Below are positions 41,293 through 48,866 of a stretch of DNA of 64,000 nt, piece by piece (position 1 is the stretch's first letter; the number at the start of each line of letters is the position of its first letter). Origin of the DNA: Candidatus Pantoea floridensis (lineage in GTDB: Bacteria > Pseudomonadota > Gammaproteobacteria > Enterobacterales > Enterobacteriaceae); the NCBI RefSeq assembly GCF_900215435.1, contig NZ_OCMY01000002.1, forward strand, positions 434,001 to 498,000. Reading direction: 5' to 3'. Under the pieces are notes generated by a model, which searched no databases, had not been told where the DNA came from, and was given only the letters and a program-made list of their open reading frames with translations. Made by a program: the position numbers and the translations under genes.

Positions 41293-41378
41293 TGTTATCT
41301 CGGTCGCGCCTGAGGGCGCGCAACCACATTTTTTTGAGGCTTCGCCGCTTACTTAAGCCAAAAATGCCTCTTTATTCA

Positions 41379-41398
41379 GGTGCGCATGAATGCGCACC
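41379..41398. repeat. Perfect copy of the dispersed 20-nt hairpin repeat
   Basis: GGTGCGCATGAATGCGCACC is a perfect 8-bp stem with loop TGAA, followed by CTACG, in the gap between two connector-type genes. Degenerate copies lie at 701-720, 2404-2423 and 6183-6202. It has the size and position of REP-like elements. Confidence 0.65.
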
Positions 41399-41550
41399 CT
41401 ACGAAATCCCCGCTCTCTATTTGCCTCTTCCTGGCCATGCCTTGAGTGCAGCGCCATAACGGAAAGCGTATAGCATTTCCCCCGCAACGCTGCATTGCGC
41501 GTGCTCTCACTTATAGCTTGATGACAATTAGCACTTTTCGCCAAAAATCC

Positions 41551-41585
41551 AAATCTGTACACAACCAGAATATCTGTACAATTTT
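41551..41585. promoter_or_regulatory. MlrA/BluR-like operator upstream of the ariR-like gene
   Basis: AAATCTGTACA (41551-41561), a 13-bp spacer, then TGTACAATTTT (41575-41585). The MerR-type regulator MlrA is reported to bind AAAATTGTACA-N12-TGTACAATTTT. Here the right arm is identical and the left arm matches at 9 of 11, with a spacer longer by one. It lies 110 bp before ATG 41696. In E. coli the MlrA paralogue BluR represses ycgZ-ymgAB, making this site plausible. Confidence 0.6.
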
Positions 41586-41695
41586 AAAATTAGTGTATAA
41601 CTTTACACCTAGACAGAGTCGGCTATATTTCAATTTTAAGATGGTCGCTACGCGTCGCGTTATCACTACACTTCCGGATGAAGGGGATAAAGTCA

Positions 41696-41980
41696 ATGCA
41701 TCAAAGCACGCAGCAAAATACAGTTGAAGCAAACATTTTTCACCACTTCCTTAGTGCGGGTGATGCTCTCTCTGCGGAAACCGCGGTTATTGACGCCACG
41801 GTTCGTGATTTGACTAATCAAGGAAGAGAGGTCACGACCAGTGCGTTAATTTTGCACCTCATTTCGGACATTGAAACCACTTCTGATGCCGCGCAGGTCG
41901 ATATCTTACTCAACACGCTTAAAGTCGTTGTAGGATTGACCCCGGGTGAAGAGGAGCGTTGGGCTTACTTCAACTGGTAA
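41696..41980 (+). CDS. AriR/YmgB-family biofilm and acid-resistance regulator, copy 1
   Basis: 94 aa. ATG 41696 is chosen because AAGGGGATAAAG lies just upstream; an in-frame ATG at 41678 would include that site. It aligns well with E. coli AriR (YmgB): FHHFLSAGDALSAETAVIDA, then LILHLISDIETTSDAAQVDI, then LKVVVGLTPGEEE. AriR is a small helical dimer affecting biofilm and acid resistance. A second AriR-like gene is at 42808-43059. The C-terminus is slightly extended (RWAYFNW). Confidence 0.85.
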   Translation: MHQSTQQNTVEANIFHHFLSAGDALSAETAVIDATVRDLTNQGREVTTSALILHLISDIETTSDAAQVDILLNTLKVVVGLTPGEEERWAYFNW

Positions 41981-42410
41981 ACGTTGTTTGCACCCTATTG
42001 CCACGATCTTTCGGATAGCTGGCCACAACGCTGAAGTCTCAACGCCATGTTGAGCTCGTAGCGCCAGCTTATCCGCCCTGCTCTTTTGTTTTCGCGCCGC
42101 TCCTCCTCTCTTTGCAACTCACTTCACTGTTACGGGCTGCTTCACCCTTGGTTTGCCTAATGCCGATCAGTTAAGCGCCGTATCAAATCACCGCACCTTC
42201 CGTAGCGGCGCGATTTATCGCGCAATGAATTGCGCCGCTACATTGTGTGCTCTCGATAATGAGGGTCTTTCATATCTTAACTGACAACCATCAGGCAAAA
42301 ATTTGCCACAAAAATAGTGCCATTAATTTGCAAAGTACTGACTTGCGTCTAGTCTGGACTGACCAGTAGGGAAAAGTAAAAAGCATTCCATAATAATTAG
42401 AGGTGAAAAT
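41981..42410. other. Intergenic region with a REP-like element
   Basis: 430 bp. It contains the palindromic element at 42202-42241. The last 100 bp, including AGAGGTG before ATG 42411, presumably carry the promoter of the next gene. Nothing else recognisable. Confidence 0.45.
42202..42241. repeat. REP-like palindromic element
   Basis: GTAGCGGCGC (42202-42211) and GCGCCGCTAC (42232-42241) are perfect complements. Between them is a partly self-complementary 20-nt core containing CGATTTATCG. Intergenic palindromes of this kind are common in Pantoea-like genomes; I recall similar sequences but did not search. Confidence 0.6.
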
Positions 42411-42743
42411 ATGATTTTGAGTGAGTTTATGTCAAAGGTGAATCGCTGGCCTGACATGCATTTCACAGCAATAGAGTGCGAGCCGCGCGATATGACCCAT
42501 GAAATTTACGCCATCGATTGTACTCATCAGACGATGAGTCGCCTGCTGCTGTGCCGCACACCTGATCCGCAGCACGCTGAAGAAATAGTGAAACGCTTTA
42601 ATGACTGGCTGCTCAAGAGTAATCGAGGGAGAAATAAGCGCCGGAAGCAATCAGACACGCACCAGCGGCATGCAGAGAAGACATTACGGGAATTGAAGGC
42701 ACTTCCTACTGAATTAGCCACCTATCATTCAGCAAACATCTAA
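42411..42743 (+). CDS. Hypothetical protein between connector-type genes
   Basis: 110 aa, ATG 42411 preceded by GAGGTG. I do not recognise a family. The N-terminal half (MILSEFMSKVNRWPDMHFTA, then LLCRTPDPQHAEEIVKRFND) looks like a small alpha/beta domain. The C-terminal half is basic and helical (RGRNKRRKQSDTHQRHAEK), which could bind nucleic acid. It lies inside the connector-protein cluster on the opposite strand to the ycgZ operon and convergent with it. Confidence 0.6.
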   Translation: MILSEFMSKVNRWPDMHFTAIECEPRDMTHEIYAIDCTHQTMSRLLLCRTPDPQHAEEIVKRFNDWLLKSNRGRNKRRKQSDTHQRHAEKTLRELKALPTELATYHSANI

Positions 42744-42807
42744 CTTTCTAAAGGTACGTCGCCCTCGCCTCTTTACGCTTTCACATAGAGGCGAGGCCGA
42801 AAAAATC

Positions 42808-43059
42808 TCATTTATCATCATCCGGTGTGCGGCCCACGACGATTTCGAGGCAATTGCGCAGCACATCAAGCTGCTCAATATCATTCGTGCTTTCAAGTTC
42901 TGCGATCAAACTTAAAATAATGGCTTTATTCGTTACTCGGCCTCTTTCTGTCAGTAACGACTTCACTATGGCACCAATCACCTGTTTTTCTTCGTCAAAC
43001 TGATCTCCAGTACTATGTAAGAAGGACTGGAGGTCTGATTCGGTCGTATTCTGCTGCAT
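42808..43059 (-). CDS. ariR: AriR/YmgB-family biofilm and acid-resistance regulator, copy 2
   Basis: 83 aa. It aligns along its length with E. coli AriR: SDLQSFLHSTGDQFDEEKQV, then NKAIILSLIAELESTNDIEQ, then LRNCLEIVVGRTPDDDK. It is third in the order ycgZ-ymgA-ariR, the same order as in E. coli, so I regard it as the orthologous copy and 41696-41980 as an extra paralogue. AAGGAAC precedes ATG 43059. In E. coli these proteins act with RcsB and affect colanic acid and biofilm. Confidence 0.88.
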   Translation of the reverse strand: MQQNTTESDLQSFLHSTGDQFDEEKQVIGAIVKSLLTERGRVTNKAIILSLIAELESTNDIEQLDVLRNCLEIVVGRTPDDDK

Positions 43060-43122
43060 CGGGTGTTCCTTTTAACCTTGGTGACTATTATGAGCTTTCT
43101 CTCGCTGACACTTCTACCAGTA

Positions 43123-43407
43123 TCAGTGCCGGGTTGAGCCATCATTACCGAATTTTCCAGTCGTAATTATTACGCCCTTTTCTCGCTCTCCCGCGCCGGG
43201 ACTATCGCGCCGTACCATTTCAGCCTCAACATCCCGAATGGCGAGCTTTGTAGCGCGCATGCGCACTTCATCATGCTCCGCGTTAAGCATGAGCCTAAGC
43301 TTAGTTAGAAGCGCACGTTGCGATATGCGCCCTTTTTCACGCAGTAACGTAACAACAGCCTCACCGATGAGAATGTCACAGAGTTTTTCTTCATCGCTGT
43401 TTTTCAT
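43123..43407 (-). CDS. ymgA: YmgA-family connector protein
   Basis: 94 aa. The N-terminus MKNSDEEKLCDILIGEAVVT and the following LREKGRISQRALLTKLRLML correspond to E. coli YmgA (MKTSDNERIKYEITGQAVLQ...). The C-terminal tail is polar and Gly-rich, probably disordered, as in YmgA. It lies between ycgZ and ariR with short gaps (35 bp and 63 bp), hence one operon. AGAGAG precedes ATG 43407. Confidence 0.82.
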   Translation of the reverse strand: MKNSDEEKLCDILIGEAVVTLLREKGRISQRALLTKLRLMLNAEHDEVRMRATKLAIRDVEAEMVRRDSPGAGEREKGVIITTGKFGNDGSTRH

Positions 43408-43442
43408 ATCACTCTCTGGCCAGATAGGCCGATTAACAACGT

Positions 43443-43685
43443 TTAGTCCCGGCCAAATAGCAGCGCTATCAGCTGGTGGTAGTGATGCTCTTCATCAGAC
43501 GTGGAGGCGAGTTCGAGACGTGACAAAAGTTTTGTACAAATCGCTTTGCGATTCAGATTACGTCCCGAACGGAGGATCTCAACCACAATGCTACCCAGCG
43601 TTTCCTGCTGAGAAGGAAGTGATGCGTTGTTGAAATAAGCAGCAATGTCATTTATCGAACTGGAAGTGCCTACGTTCTGTTGCAT
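43443..43685 (-). CDS. ycgZ: YcgZ-family connector protein
   Basis: 80 aa. It closely matches E. coli YcgZ: SQQETLGSIVVEILRSGRNL, then NRKAICTKLLSRLELAS, then HYHQLIALLFGRD. It is first in the ycgZ-ymgA-ariR operon with GAGGG before ATG 43685. In E. coli the operon is repressed by the blue-light- and cold-responsive BluR/BluF system and feeds the Rcs pathway. A BluR/MlrA-like site lies at 43730-43764. Confidence 0.9.
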   Translation of the reverse strand: MQQNVGTSSSINDIAAYFNNASLPSQQETLGSIVVEILRSGRNLNRKAICTKLLSRLELASTSDEEHHYHQLIALLFGRD

Positions 43686-43729
43686 GAAAACCCTCGGTTG
43701 GTCACGGTTTAATCGTTATGCCAGGAGGT

Positions 43730-43764
43730 GAAGTTATACAACAACAACGAGCTTGTACAGGTTT
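43730..43764. promoter_or_regulatory. MlrA/BluR-like operator upstream of ycgZ
   Basis: GAAGTTATACA (43730-43740), 13-bp spacer, TGTACAGGTTT (43754-43764). The right arm matches the MlrA half-site TGTACAATTTT at 9 of 11 and the left arm matches AAAATTGTACA at 8 of 11. The 13-bp spacing is identical to the site at 41551-41585 upstream of the other ariR-like gene. It lies 45 bp before the ycgZ start. Confidence 0.55.
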
Positions 43765-43900
43765 ATTAAGCCAGAGGTAAGAAAAATATTTTTTATAAAA
43801 ATGATTTGTGTATGGAGAGAATGGGCCGCCATGGCCCGCCTCTTCACTTTGTCCCCCTCGCATCCACGATTGCGTTATCGCTAACAATCGATAAAGTGAG

Positions 43901-45436
43901 TTACGAAGATAACCACAAGCTCGCATCCACCTCTTTAAACTGAGCACGAATAAAATGCTCTTTCAGATGATAAGGTACCGTACAATCAAAGATGGTTTTT
44001 GTCGTTGTTCCCTTCGCCGTTACGCGCGGGTCATAAAAAGGCTGTTGCGTAGGATCAAGCACATGCCCCGCAACACCGGGCACGAAAAGAGTATCGATGT
44101 CGCCGACATAACGCGTCTGTAAAGCCCACATCACATCATCGGTATCAAAGATATCGACATCTTCATCAACCAAAATCACGTTCTTAAGTTCACGATAGAC
44201 TGAAAGCGCTATCAGCGCAGCCTGACGCGTCATACCGTCGTCACCGGCATTTTTCTTCTGCACCTGTAATATGGCAAGAAACTTACCGCCACCTGCGCTG
44301 TGGGCGTACACATTTTTTACCAGTCCTGGCAGAGCGTCCTCACATTCAATATGGATGCTGGCCTCCGTTGGAATACCCGCAAGGCTGACATGCTCCTCAC
44401 CTGGTCCTACTAAGGTTTGCAGGATGGGATTTTTCCGCGTGGTGATAGCTTTCACTTTGATTACCGGCAGCGAAGGGTTTGCCTCCCCTGTATAACCGGG
44501 AAACTCCGGCATCGCCTTGCCGGTATGGCTGTTCTGATCTTCTGCAACGCGTACGCCGGGTAAAATTTCACCTTCAATAACAATTTCTGCGCGAGCAATC
44601 GCACGCTGCTTAACGGTCAAACACTCCACCAGTTCAACCGGTTGACCTCGTAGTCCTCCCGCCACGCATAACTCATTAAAACCAAACGGTGTGGTGGGTG
44701 CTTCAAACTCTGCGCCAATATGAATTGCCGGATCAAGCCCCATATTAATGGACACCGCCAACGGCTTGCCCGCGGCTTCCGCCTTTAAGCGAAACGCATC
44801 AATGTGGCGTCCTGGCGCAAAAAATATTGAAAGTTCATCTTTGCTTTGAACACAAAGACGATGAATAGTGACATCAACATTATCGCGATCATCAGGATCG
44901 CTTCCCAACACCAGACCAAGACAAAAATAGGGTCCTGCATCTTCAGTTGTATTGGTCGGTGCCGGCAGAATTTTTCGTAAATCAAATCCCTCGTCCTCAG
45001 CCCGATAGACCACTTCCTGGCAGGGCGCATTCTCAGGCTCAATTACCGTCGGCGGGGTCACGTTCCTTCGCGCTTCAGCCATCTGAATACCCAACTCACG
45101 TTCCGGCGCGCCCAGTAACGCACTCACGCGCTTACGGCTTGCCATTAAGCCGACCAAAACACGCGCGTCAGGAAAACCTTTGATATTGTTGAACGTCATA
45201 GCGGGGCCGATACGCGTGGGGCGCATCACCGTGCCGCCTGCACCGATATAGCGATATACACCCGCAAGTTCGGCAATCGGATCCACTTCGCGGTTCGATT
45301 CAACATACTGTTCTGGTAATGTTTTAAGCAGTTCAATTGCTGAACGCAGATCGTTAACGGGGGGAACATTCCAGCCTTGAGGATGAGGTTCACCGGCTTT
45401 AACGATGCGGTAAGTAGACGGTTTTTTTTGTGGCAT
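43901..45436 (-). CDS. UbiD-family aromatic acid decarboxylase
   Basis: 511-aa prenyl-FMN-dependent (de)carboxylase. The family core is intact: MTFNNIKGFPDARVLVGLMA, IHIGAEFEAPTTPFGFNELC, and RAEIVIEGEILPG with the conserved acidic residues. Also present are the C-terminal VDIFDTDDVMWALQTR and IFDCTVPY. The length and N-terminus resemble non-oxidative decarboxylases of hydroxybenzoates (protocatechuate or gallate; AroY/LpdC type) more than UbiD of ubiquinone synthesis. No UbiX-type flavin prenyltransferase gene is adjacent, so the cofactor must come from elsewhere. It follows a small SRPBCC gene by 14 bp. Confidence 0.88.
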   Translation of the reverse strand: MPQKKPSTYRIVKAGEPHPQGWNVPPVNDLRSAIELLKTLPEQYVESNREVDPIAELAGVYRYIGAGGTVMRPTRIGPAMTFNNIKGFPDARVLVGLMASRKRVSALLGAPERELGIQMAEARRNVTPPTVIEPENAPCQEVVYRAEDEGFDLRKILPAPTNTTEDAGPYFCLGLVLGSDPDDRDNVDVTIHRLCVQSKDELSIFFAPGRHIDAFRLKAEAAGKPLAVSINMGLDPAIHIGAEFEAPTTPFGFNELCVAGGLRGQPVELVECLTVKQRAIARAEIVIEGEILPGVRVAEDQNSHTGKAMPEFPGYTGEANPSLPVIKVKAITTRKNPILQTLVGPGEEHVSLAGIPTEASIHIECEDALPGLVKNVYAHSAGGGKFLAILQVQKKNAGDDGMTRQAALIALSVYRELKNVILVDEDVDIFDTDDVMWALQTRYVGDIDTLFVPGVAGHVLDPTQQPFYDPRVTAKGTTTKTIFDCTVPYHLKEHFIRAQFKEVDASLWLSS

Positions 45437-45450
45437 GGTATGGCTCTCTC

Positions 45451-45852
45451 TCAGGGTTGTTCATGAAAGGTTTTCAGGTGAAATAGCACTTCTCCCCAAT
45501 AGGTATTACAAAAAGGAAGATGCGGATCATTTTCTGACCAAACGCCGTGCTCCAGCTTAACGAGCGTGCGACCATCGTTTAAATCGCTGAGCGTAAAAAC
45601 AAGTGTTTTACCGGGATCGCTGTCGCTCTCTTCTCGCGACGTCTGCACAATGCGCTCATCGCTTACAAGTTTTTCGGTTACCCAGCTGAAGTGAGTGTCC
45701 GGTTTTGGCCGCAGAGTAAGAACCTTTCCCGCCGCAATTTCTCCTTCGACCTTGCCGCCATGCCAGGCCGCCATTTTCTTCAGATCCGTGAGTGATGTAT
45801 AAACCTCATGACGGCTGGCTGAGATTTTTATCGCGTGATACAACGTAACCAT
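45451..45852 (-). CDS. SRPBCC/AHSA1-type small ligand-binding protein
   Basis: 133 aa from ATG 45852 (AGGAATAAG upstream; an 11-residue extension is discarded). The START-like fold is recognisable: IKISASRHEVYTSLTDLKKM, WHGGKVEGEIAAGKVLTLRP, then FTLSDLNDGRTLVKLEHGVW. AHSA1-like proteins bind hydrophobic ligands. As the first gene before the aromatic decarboxylase it may bind the aromatic substrate or help the enzyme, but this is inferred only from position. Confidence 0.8.
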   Translation of the reverse strand: MVTLYHAIKISASRHEVYTSLTDLKKMAAWHGGKVEGEIAAGKVLTLRPKPDTHFSWVTEKLVSDERIVQTSREESDSDPGKTLVFTLSDLNDGRTLVKLEHGVWSENDPHLPFCNTYWGEVLFHLKTFHEQP

Positions 45853-46172
45853 CTTATTCCTCACTATTTTCACGTATTCATTCAAAAGTGCCGAATAGAG
45901 AGTATAGGTTCAGTTTTAAGTAGCGTTCAGACGTAATGCGTTAACGTCTCGTTTATTCCTGATAGCGATTTTTATTAAGCCACGTTAAACACTGAAAATT
46001 TATTTAATTTTGTAAAATTCATATTACGCCGCCCGCTTACCATATTCTGATATGAACATGACTATTACATAGGCGAACAATTTCTTTATTCATCTAAATT
46101 GAAAGGGCTATTGCGGGGCTGAAAAAGGTGAACTAAATATAATATGGAAATTTGAATTAGGTCCGGAGAGAA
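45853..46172. promoter_or_regulatory. Divergent promoter region of the decarboxylase operon and aroD-like gene
   Basis: 320 bp, AT-rich. It holds the inverted repeat AGACGT / ACGTCT with a 9-bp centre (45929-45949) and CATAT-TCTG-ATATG near 46040. Either could be an operator. No regulator gene lies next to this pair. No coding frame recognised. Confidence 0.4.
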
Positions 46173-47017
46173 ATGATGCCTTTTGCAGCAACGGCGGCGA
46201 ACAGTGAAGAGAATAAACCCTCTGATAAAGCAGCGACTGTGCGTGTAACGCCGCTCACGGTGGGTAATATCACCATTAAGCAAGGTAAACCTGCCGTTAT
46301 CGTGTCTTTAAACGGTGATAATGACAAAACCCTATTGAGTCAGGCCAGCCAGGCGGCCGAAAATGACGCTGTACAAATTGCCGAACTGCGCGTTGATAAA
46401 CATCAAAATGCGCTGGACGCGGATCGAATTGCACATCTTGGCCATGCTGTACGTGAGCGGCTTGAGGGAAAGCCGCTGCTGCTGACGTTCCGCACTAAGG
46501 CAGAAGGCGGGAGTGGCGAGGTGGATGATCAAACTTATCTGGCACTGTATAAAAAATGGTTAGCGGCTGGCTTTGCCGATCTTATTGATGTTGAAATGCG
46601 CATTGGCGAGAGCATCACCCAGGAAATTATTAACGAAGCCCACCGTCGAAAAGTGGCTGTGATCCTCTCGTTTCACGATTTCGCCTCAACGCCGTCTTCT
46701 GCCGACCTACTTGAAAGGTTGCAGTGGCAAGCGGCTCAGGGCGCAGATATTCTAAAGATAGCTGTTATGCCGCATTGGCCTGACGATGTCATTCGACTGC
46801 TGGACGTTACCTGGCAAATGAGAAAGCAGTCCGACAAACCGTTACTCACCATGGCCATGGTGACCCAGGCAAACTGTCGCGTGCCGCTGGCGAGCTTTTC
46901 GGAAGCAATTTAACGTTTGCCAGCCAGGGAGCGGCTTCTGCACCGGGCCAAATCAATATTGAGACCTTGTCTGTCATGCTCGATACGCTACATGTGGATC
47001 ATGAAAATCTGACTTGA
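46173..47017 (+). pseudogene. aroD: Type I 3-dehydroquinate dehydratase, frameshifted
   Basis: The first 229 codons match AroD: AVIVSLNGDN, EIAELRVDKHQ, LLTFRTKAEGG, DLIDVEMRIGE, VILSFHDFAST, ADILKIAVMP, then LLTMAM. At 46859-46861 one G is missing. Frame 1 then runs into nonsense and stops at 46913. In the next frame the proper end continues: GDPGKLSRAAGELFGSNLTF, then ASAPGQINIETLSVML, to a stop at 47015-47017. The N-terminus PFAATAANSEEN looks like the tail of a signal peptide whose front is lost, suggesting descent from an exported catabolic dehydratase. A sequencing error at the G run is the alternative. Confidence 0.82.
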
Positions 47018-47117
47018 GCAGAATTTTGGCGTGTAGTGCGTTTAAAATGGGGCAGCGATGCGTCGCCAGATGACCTCGCGAAGAGCGTTTCCCTCGGCGC
47101 GAGGCCTGTTGGCGATA

Positions 47118-47465
47118 TTATTTTTTCTTGTTCAGCATCGACTTTAAATCGGCAAAAGGATTATAGGTGGCTGCGGCAACATCTTTCTGCGCGTCTTCTC
47201 CCGCCACAACGCGCGTGCCGTACTGATCTGCTTCTGTGTACTTAGCGTGTTCGTGGTCATGACAATACAGACACAATAGCTCCCAATTACTGCCGTCTTC
47301 TGGGTTATTGGTATGATCATGATCGATATGGTGAACGGTTAATTCGCGCAGGTTTGAATACACAAACTCACGCGCGCAGCGTCCACATACCCATGGATAA
47401 ATTTTTAATGCCTTCTCACGGTAGCCGCTTTCCAGCCGCGCGTAATTTTTTGGAATCAGAGCCAT
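47118..47465 (-). CDS. yajD: YajD-family HNH nuclease
   Basis: 115 aa. The HNH fold carries two zinc-binding Cys pairs (CGRCAREF and CLYCHDHEH) and the catalytic histidines in LTVHHIDHDHTNNPEDGSNW. The N-terminus ALIPKNYARLESGYREKALK is typical of YajD, a conserved enterobacterial protein of unproven function. It is a single gene. The length matches E. coli YajD (115). Confidence 0.92.
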   Translation of the reverse strand: MALIPKNYARLESGYREKALKIYPWVCGRCAREFVYSNLRELTVHHIDHDHTNNPEDGSNWELLCLYCHDHEHAKYTEADQYGTRVVAGEDAQKDVAAATYNPFADLKSMLNKKK

Positions 47466-47594
47466 TGTCGATATTACCTGTTCGAAGAGAGGATTGAATT
47501 GCGAGGTAAACAGGGTACTGCAAACCGCTGATCAAGTCCGCTCTTCGCGCCACAGCATTCGCTTATTTTGCAGCGACGCACTCTGGCGATACCT

Positions 47595-47966
47595 TCAGAA
47601 CTCGGACTCTTCGCCTGGCAGTGATTCTGAAAGCGCCTGCCCTTCCACTCCCGCGTAGAAAATGACTAACTCGGTTGCGTCGTCGGTGGTATAGCCACGG
47701 TGCGCGCTGTTGATGGTTTCATTCAGCGCGTCCCCCGCTTTAACGCAATGGGTCTTACCGGTTTCTTTGTCTTCAATCGTCAGCTGGCCAGATAAAATGT
47801 AAGCGGTATTCGGCATCGGATGCGTGTGCCAGGGAAGTTCGCTATGCGGAGGTAATGACATACGCATTACCGATATTTCTGGCTTACCGGCCGGATATTC
47901 CTTGTAGGTCTGCCCGTTCCACGCGGTTCCGCTTTGGGAGACCAGCCCATGTTTACTCTCTGCCAT
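47595..47966 (-). CDS. Cupin-domain protein
   Basis: 123 aa from ATG 47966 with AGGAGG directly upstream. The small beta-barrel cupin carries metal ligands in SELPWHTHPMPNTAYILSG and a second motif in NSAHRGYTTDDATELVIFYA. The first motif (HTHP...E-like) is near-canonical, so it probably binds a metal. The substrate is unknown. It appears to be a single gene. Confidence 0.85.
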   Translation of the reverse strand: MAESKHGLVSQSGTAWNGQTYKEYPAGKPEISVMRMSLPPHSELPWHTHPMPNTAYILSGQLTIEDKETGKTHCVKAGDALNETINSAHRGYTTDDATELVIFYAGVEGQALSESLPGEESEF

Positions 47967-48131
47967 ATTTCCTCCTGTCATAATCGTCTGGTTCGAGTGT
48001 AGATGACTGAAATAAATCTGCAGCGCAGGGTATTACGAGCCCGCCACCTATAAGCCTAAACTGGCGTTCATCCGCATGCCTGCCTACACTTTCATCCCTT
48101 TACTCATACTCACGGAATCAGAGAGGCATTC

Positions 48132-48791
48132 ATGTCCAAGGTATTTATTATTGGCGGTGCAGGAAACATTGGTCGTCGCCTTTCATCCCTGTTAGCAACC
48201 CAAGGCCATATTGCACGCCCGCTGTTTCGTAAAGCGGAGCAGGAACAACCCTTACGCGAACGGGGGGCAGAGCCGGTTAACGGTGATTTAACCCGTTTGG
48301 ATAGCGCCGCTCTCGCCGCACTAATGGCAGGAAGTGATGTGGTGGTCTTTACCGCCGGCGCGGGCGGTAAAGGCGGAGAGGAGATGACCAATGCCATTGA
48401 CGGTGAAGGCCTGAAAACCGCTGTGGCTGCAACACAGCAGGCTGGGATAAAACGCTTTTTGCTGGTTTCCGCTTTCCCTGAAGCGGGAAGAGGAAAAAAC
48501 CTTTCCGCCAACTTCGAAAACTACATGCGCGTGAAAAAAATGGCGGACGTGGCGCTGGCACAAAGCCAGCTGGATTGGGTGATAGTGCGCCCTGGCACGC
48601 TAACGGATGAACAAGGCAGCGGAAAGGTCAATGCGGGCCTTGCTATTCCCTATGGCGATATCCCGCGTGAAGACGTTGCAGCTACGCTGGCAGAAATCAT
48701 CGATCGGCCTGACCTCAATCGCATCATTATTGAGCTGACGAGCGGAGAAGTCGCGATTCGGGAAGCGGTGGGGCATTTAGCTAAAGACTAA
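48132..48791 (+). CDS. NAD(P)-binding Rossmann-fold protein (atypical SDR, NmrA-like)
   Basis: 219 aa. The N-terminal dinucleotide motif is FIIGGAGNIGRRLSSLLATQ, then GDLTRLDSAALAALMAGSDV and VFTAGAGGKGGEEM. The segment KMADVALAQSQLDWVIVRPG is typical of the atypical SDR group that includes YwnB and NmrA-type sensors. The catalytic Tyr-x-x-x-Lys is represented by NYMRVKK. Function could be a reductase or redox sensor. GAGAGGC precedes ATG 48132. Single gene. Confidence 0.85.
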   Translation: MSKVFIIGGAGNIGRRLSSLLATQGHIARPLFRKAEQEQPLRERGAEPVNGDLTRLDSAALAALMAGSDVVVFTAGAGGKGGEEMTNAIDGEGLKTAVAATQQAGIKRFLLVSAFPEAGRGKNLSANFENYMRVKKMADVALAQSQLDWVIVRPGTLTDEQGSGKVNAGLAIPYGDIPREDVAATLAEIIDRPDLNRIIIELTSGEVAIREAVGHLAKD

Positions 48792-48823
48792 CTCGCCATC
48801 ATTGTCACCATAGAATTTTGCCG

Positions 48824-48856
48824 CGCTAAAGGCAGCACTCTCCTCTGCCTTTAGCG
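48824..48856. terminator. Bidirectional terminator hairpin
   Basis: CGCTAAAGGCAG (48824-48835) and CTGCCTTTAGCG (48845-48856) form a perfect 12-bp stem with a 9-nt loop, exactly between two convergent genes. Confidence 0.7.
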
Positions 48857-48866
48857 TTGATTCTGC

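Noticed and set aside
40202..43764. Connector cluster as a toxin-antitoxin or phage-derived module
   Set aside because: The small proteins match YmgA/AriR/YcgZ patterns; no integrase, recombinase or toxin-like partner is present.
46914..47017. Reading the aroD-like gene as a normal 246-aa protein ending at 46913
   Set aside because: The last 17 residues of that frame do not match AroD, whereas the next frame restores the conserved C-terminus, so a frameshift is the better explanation.
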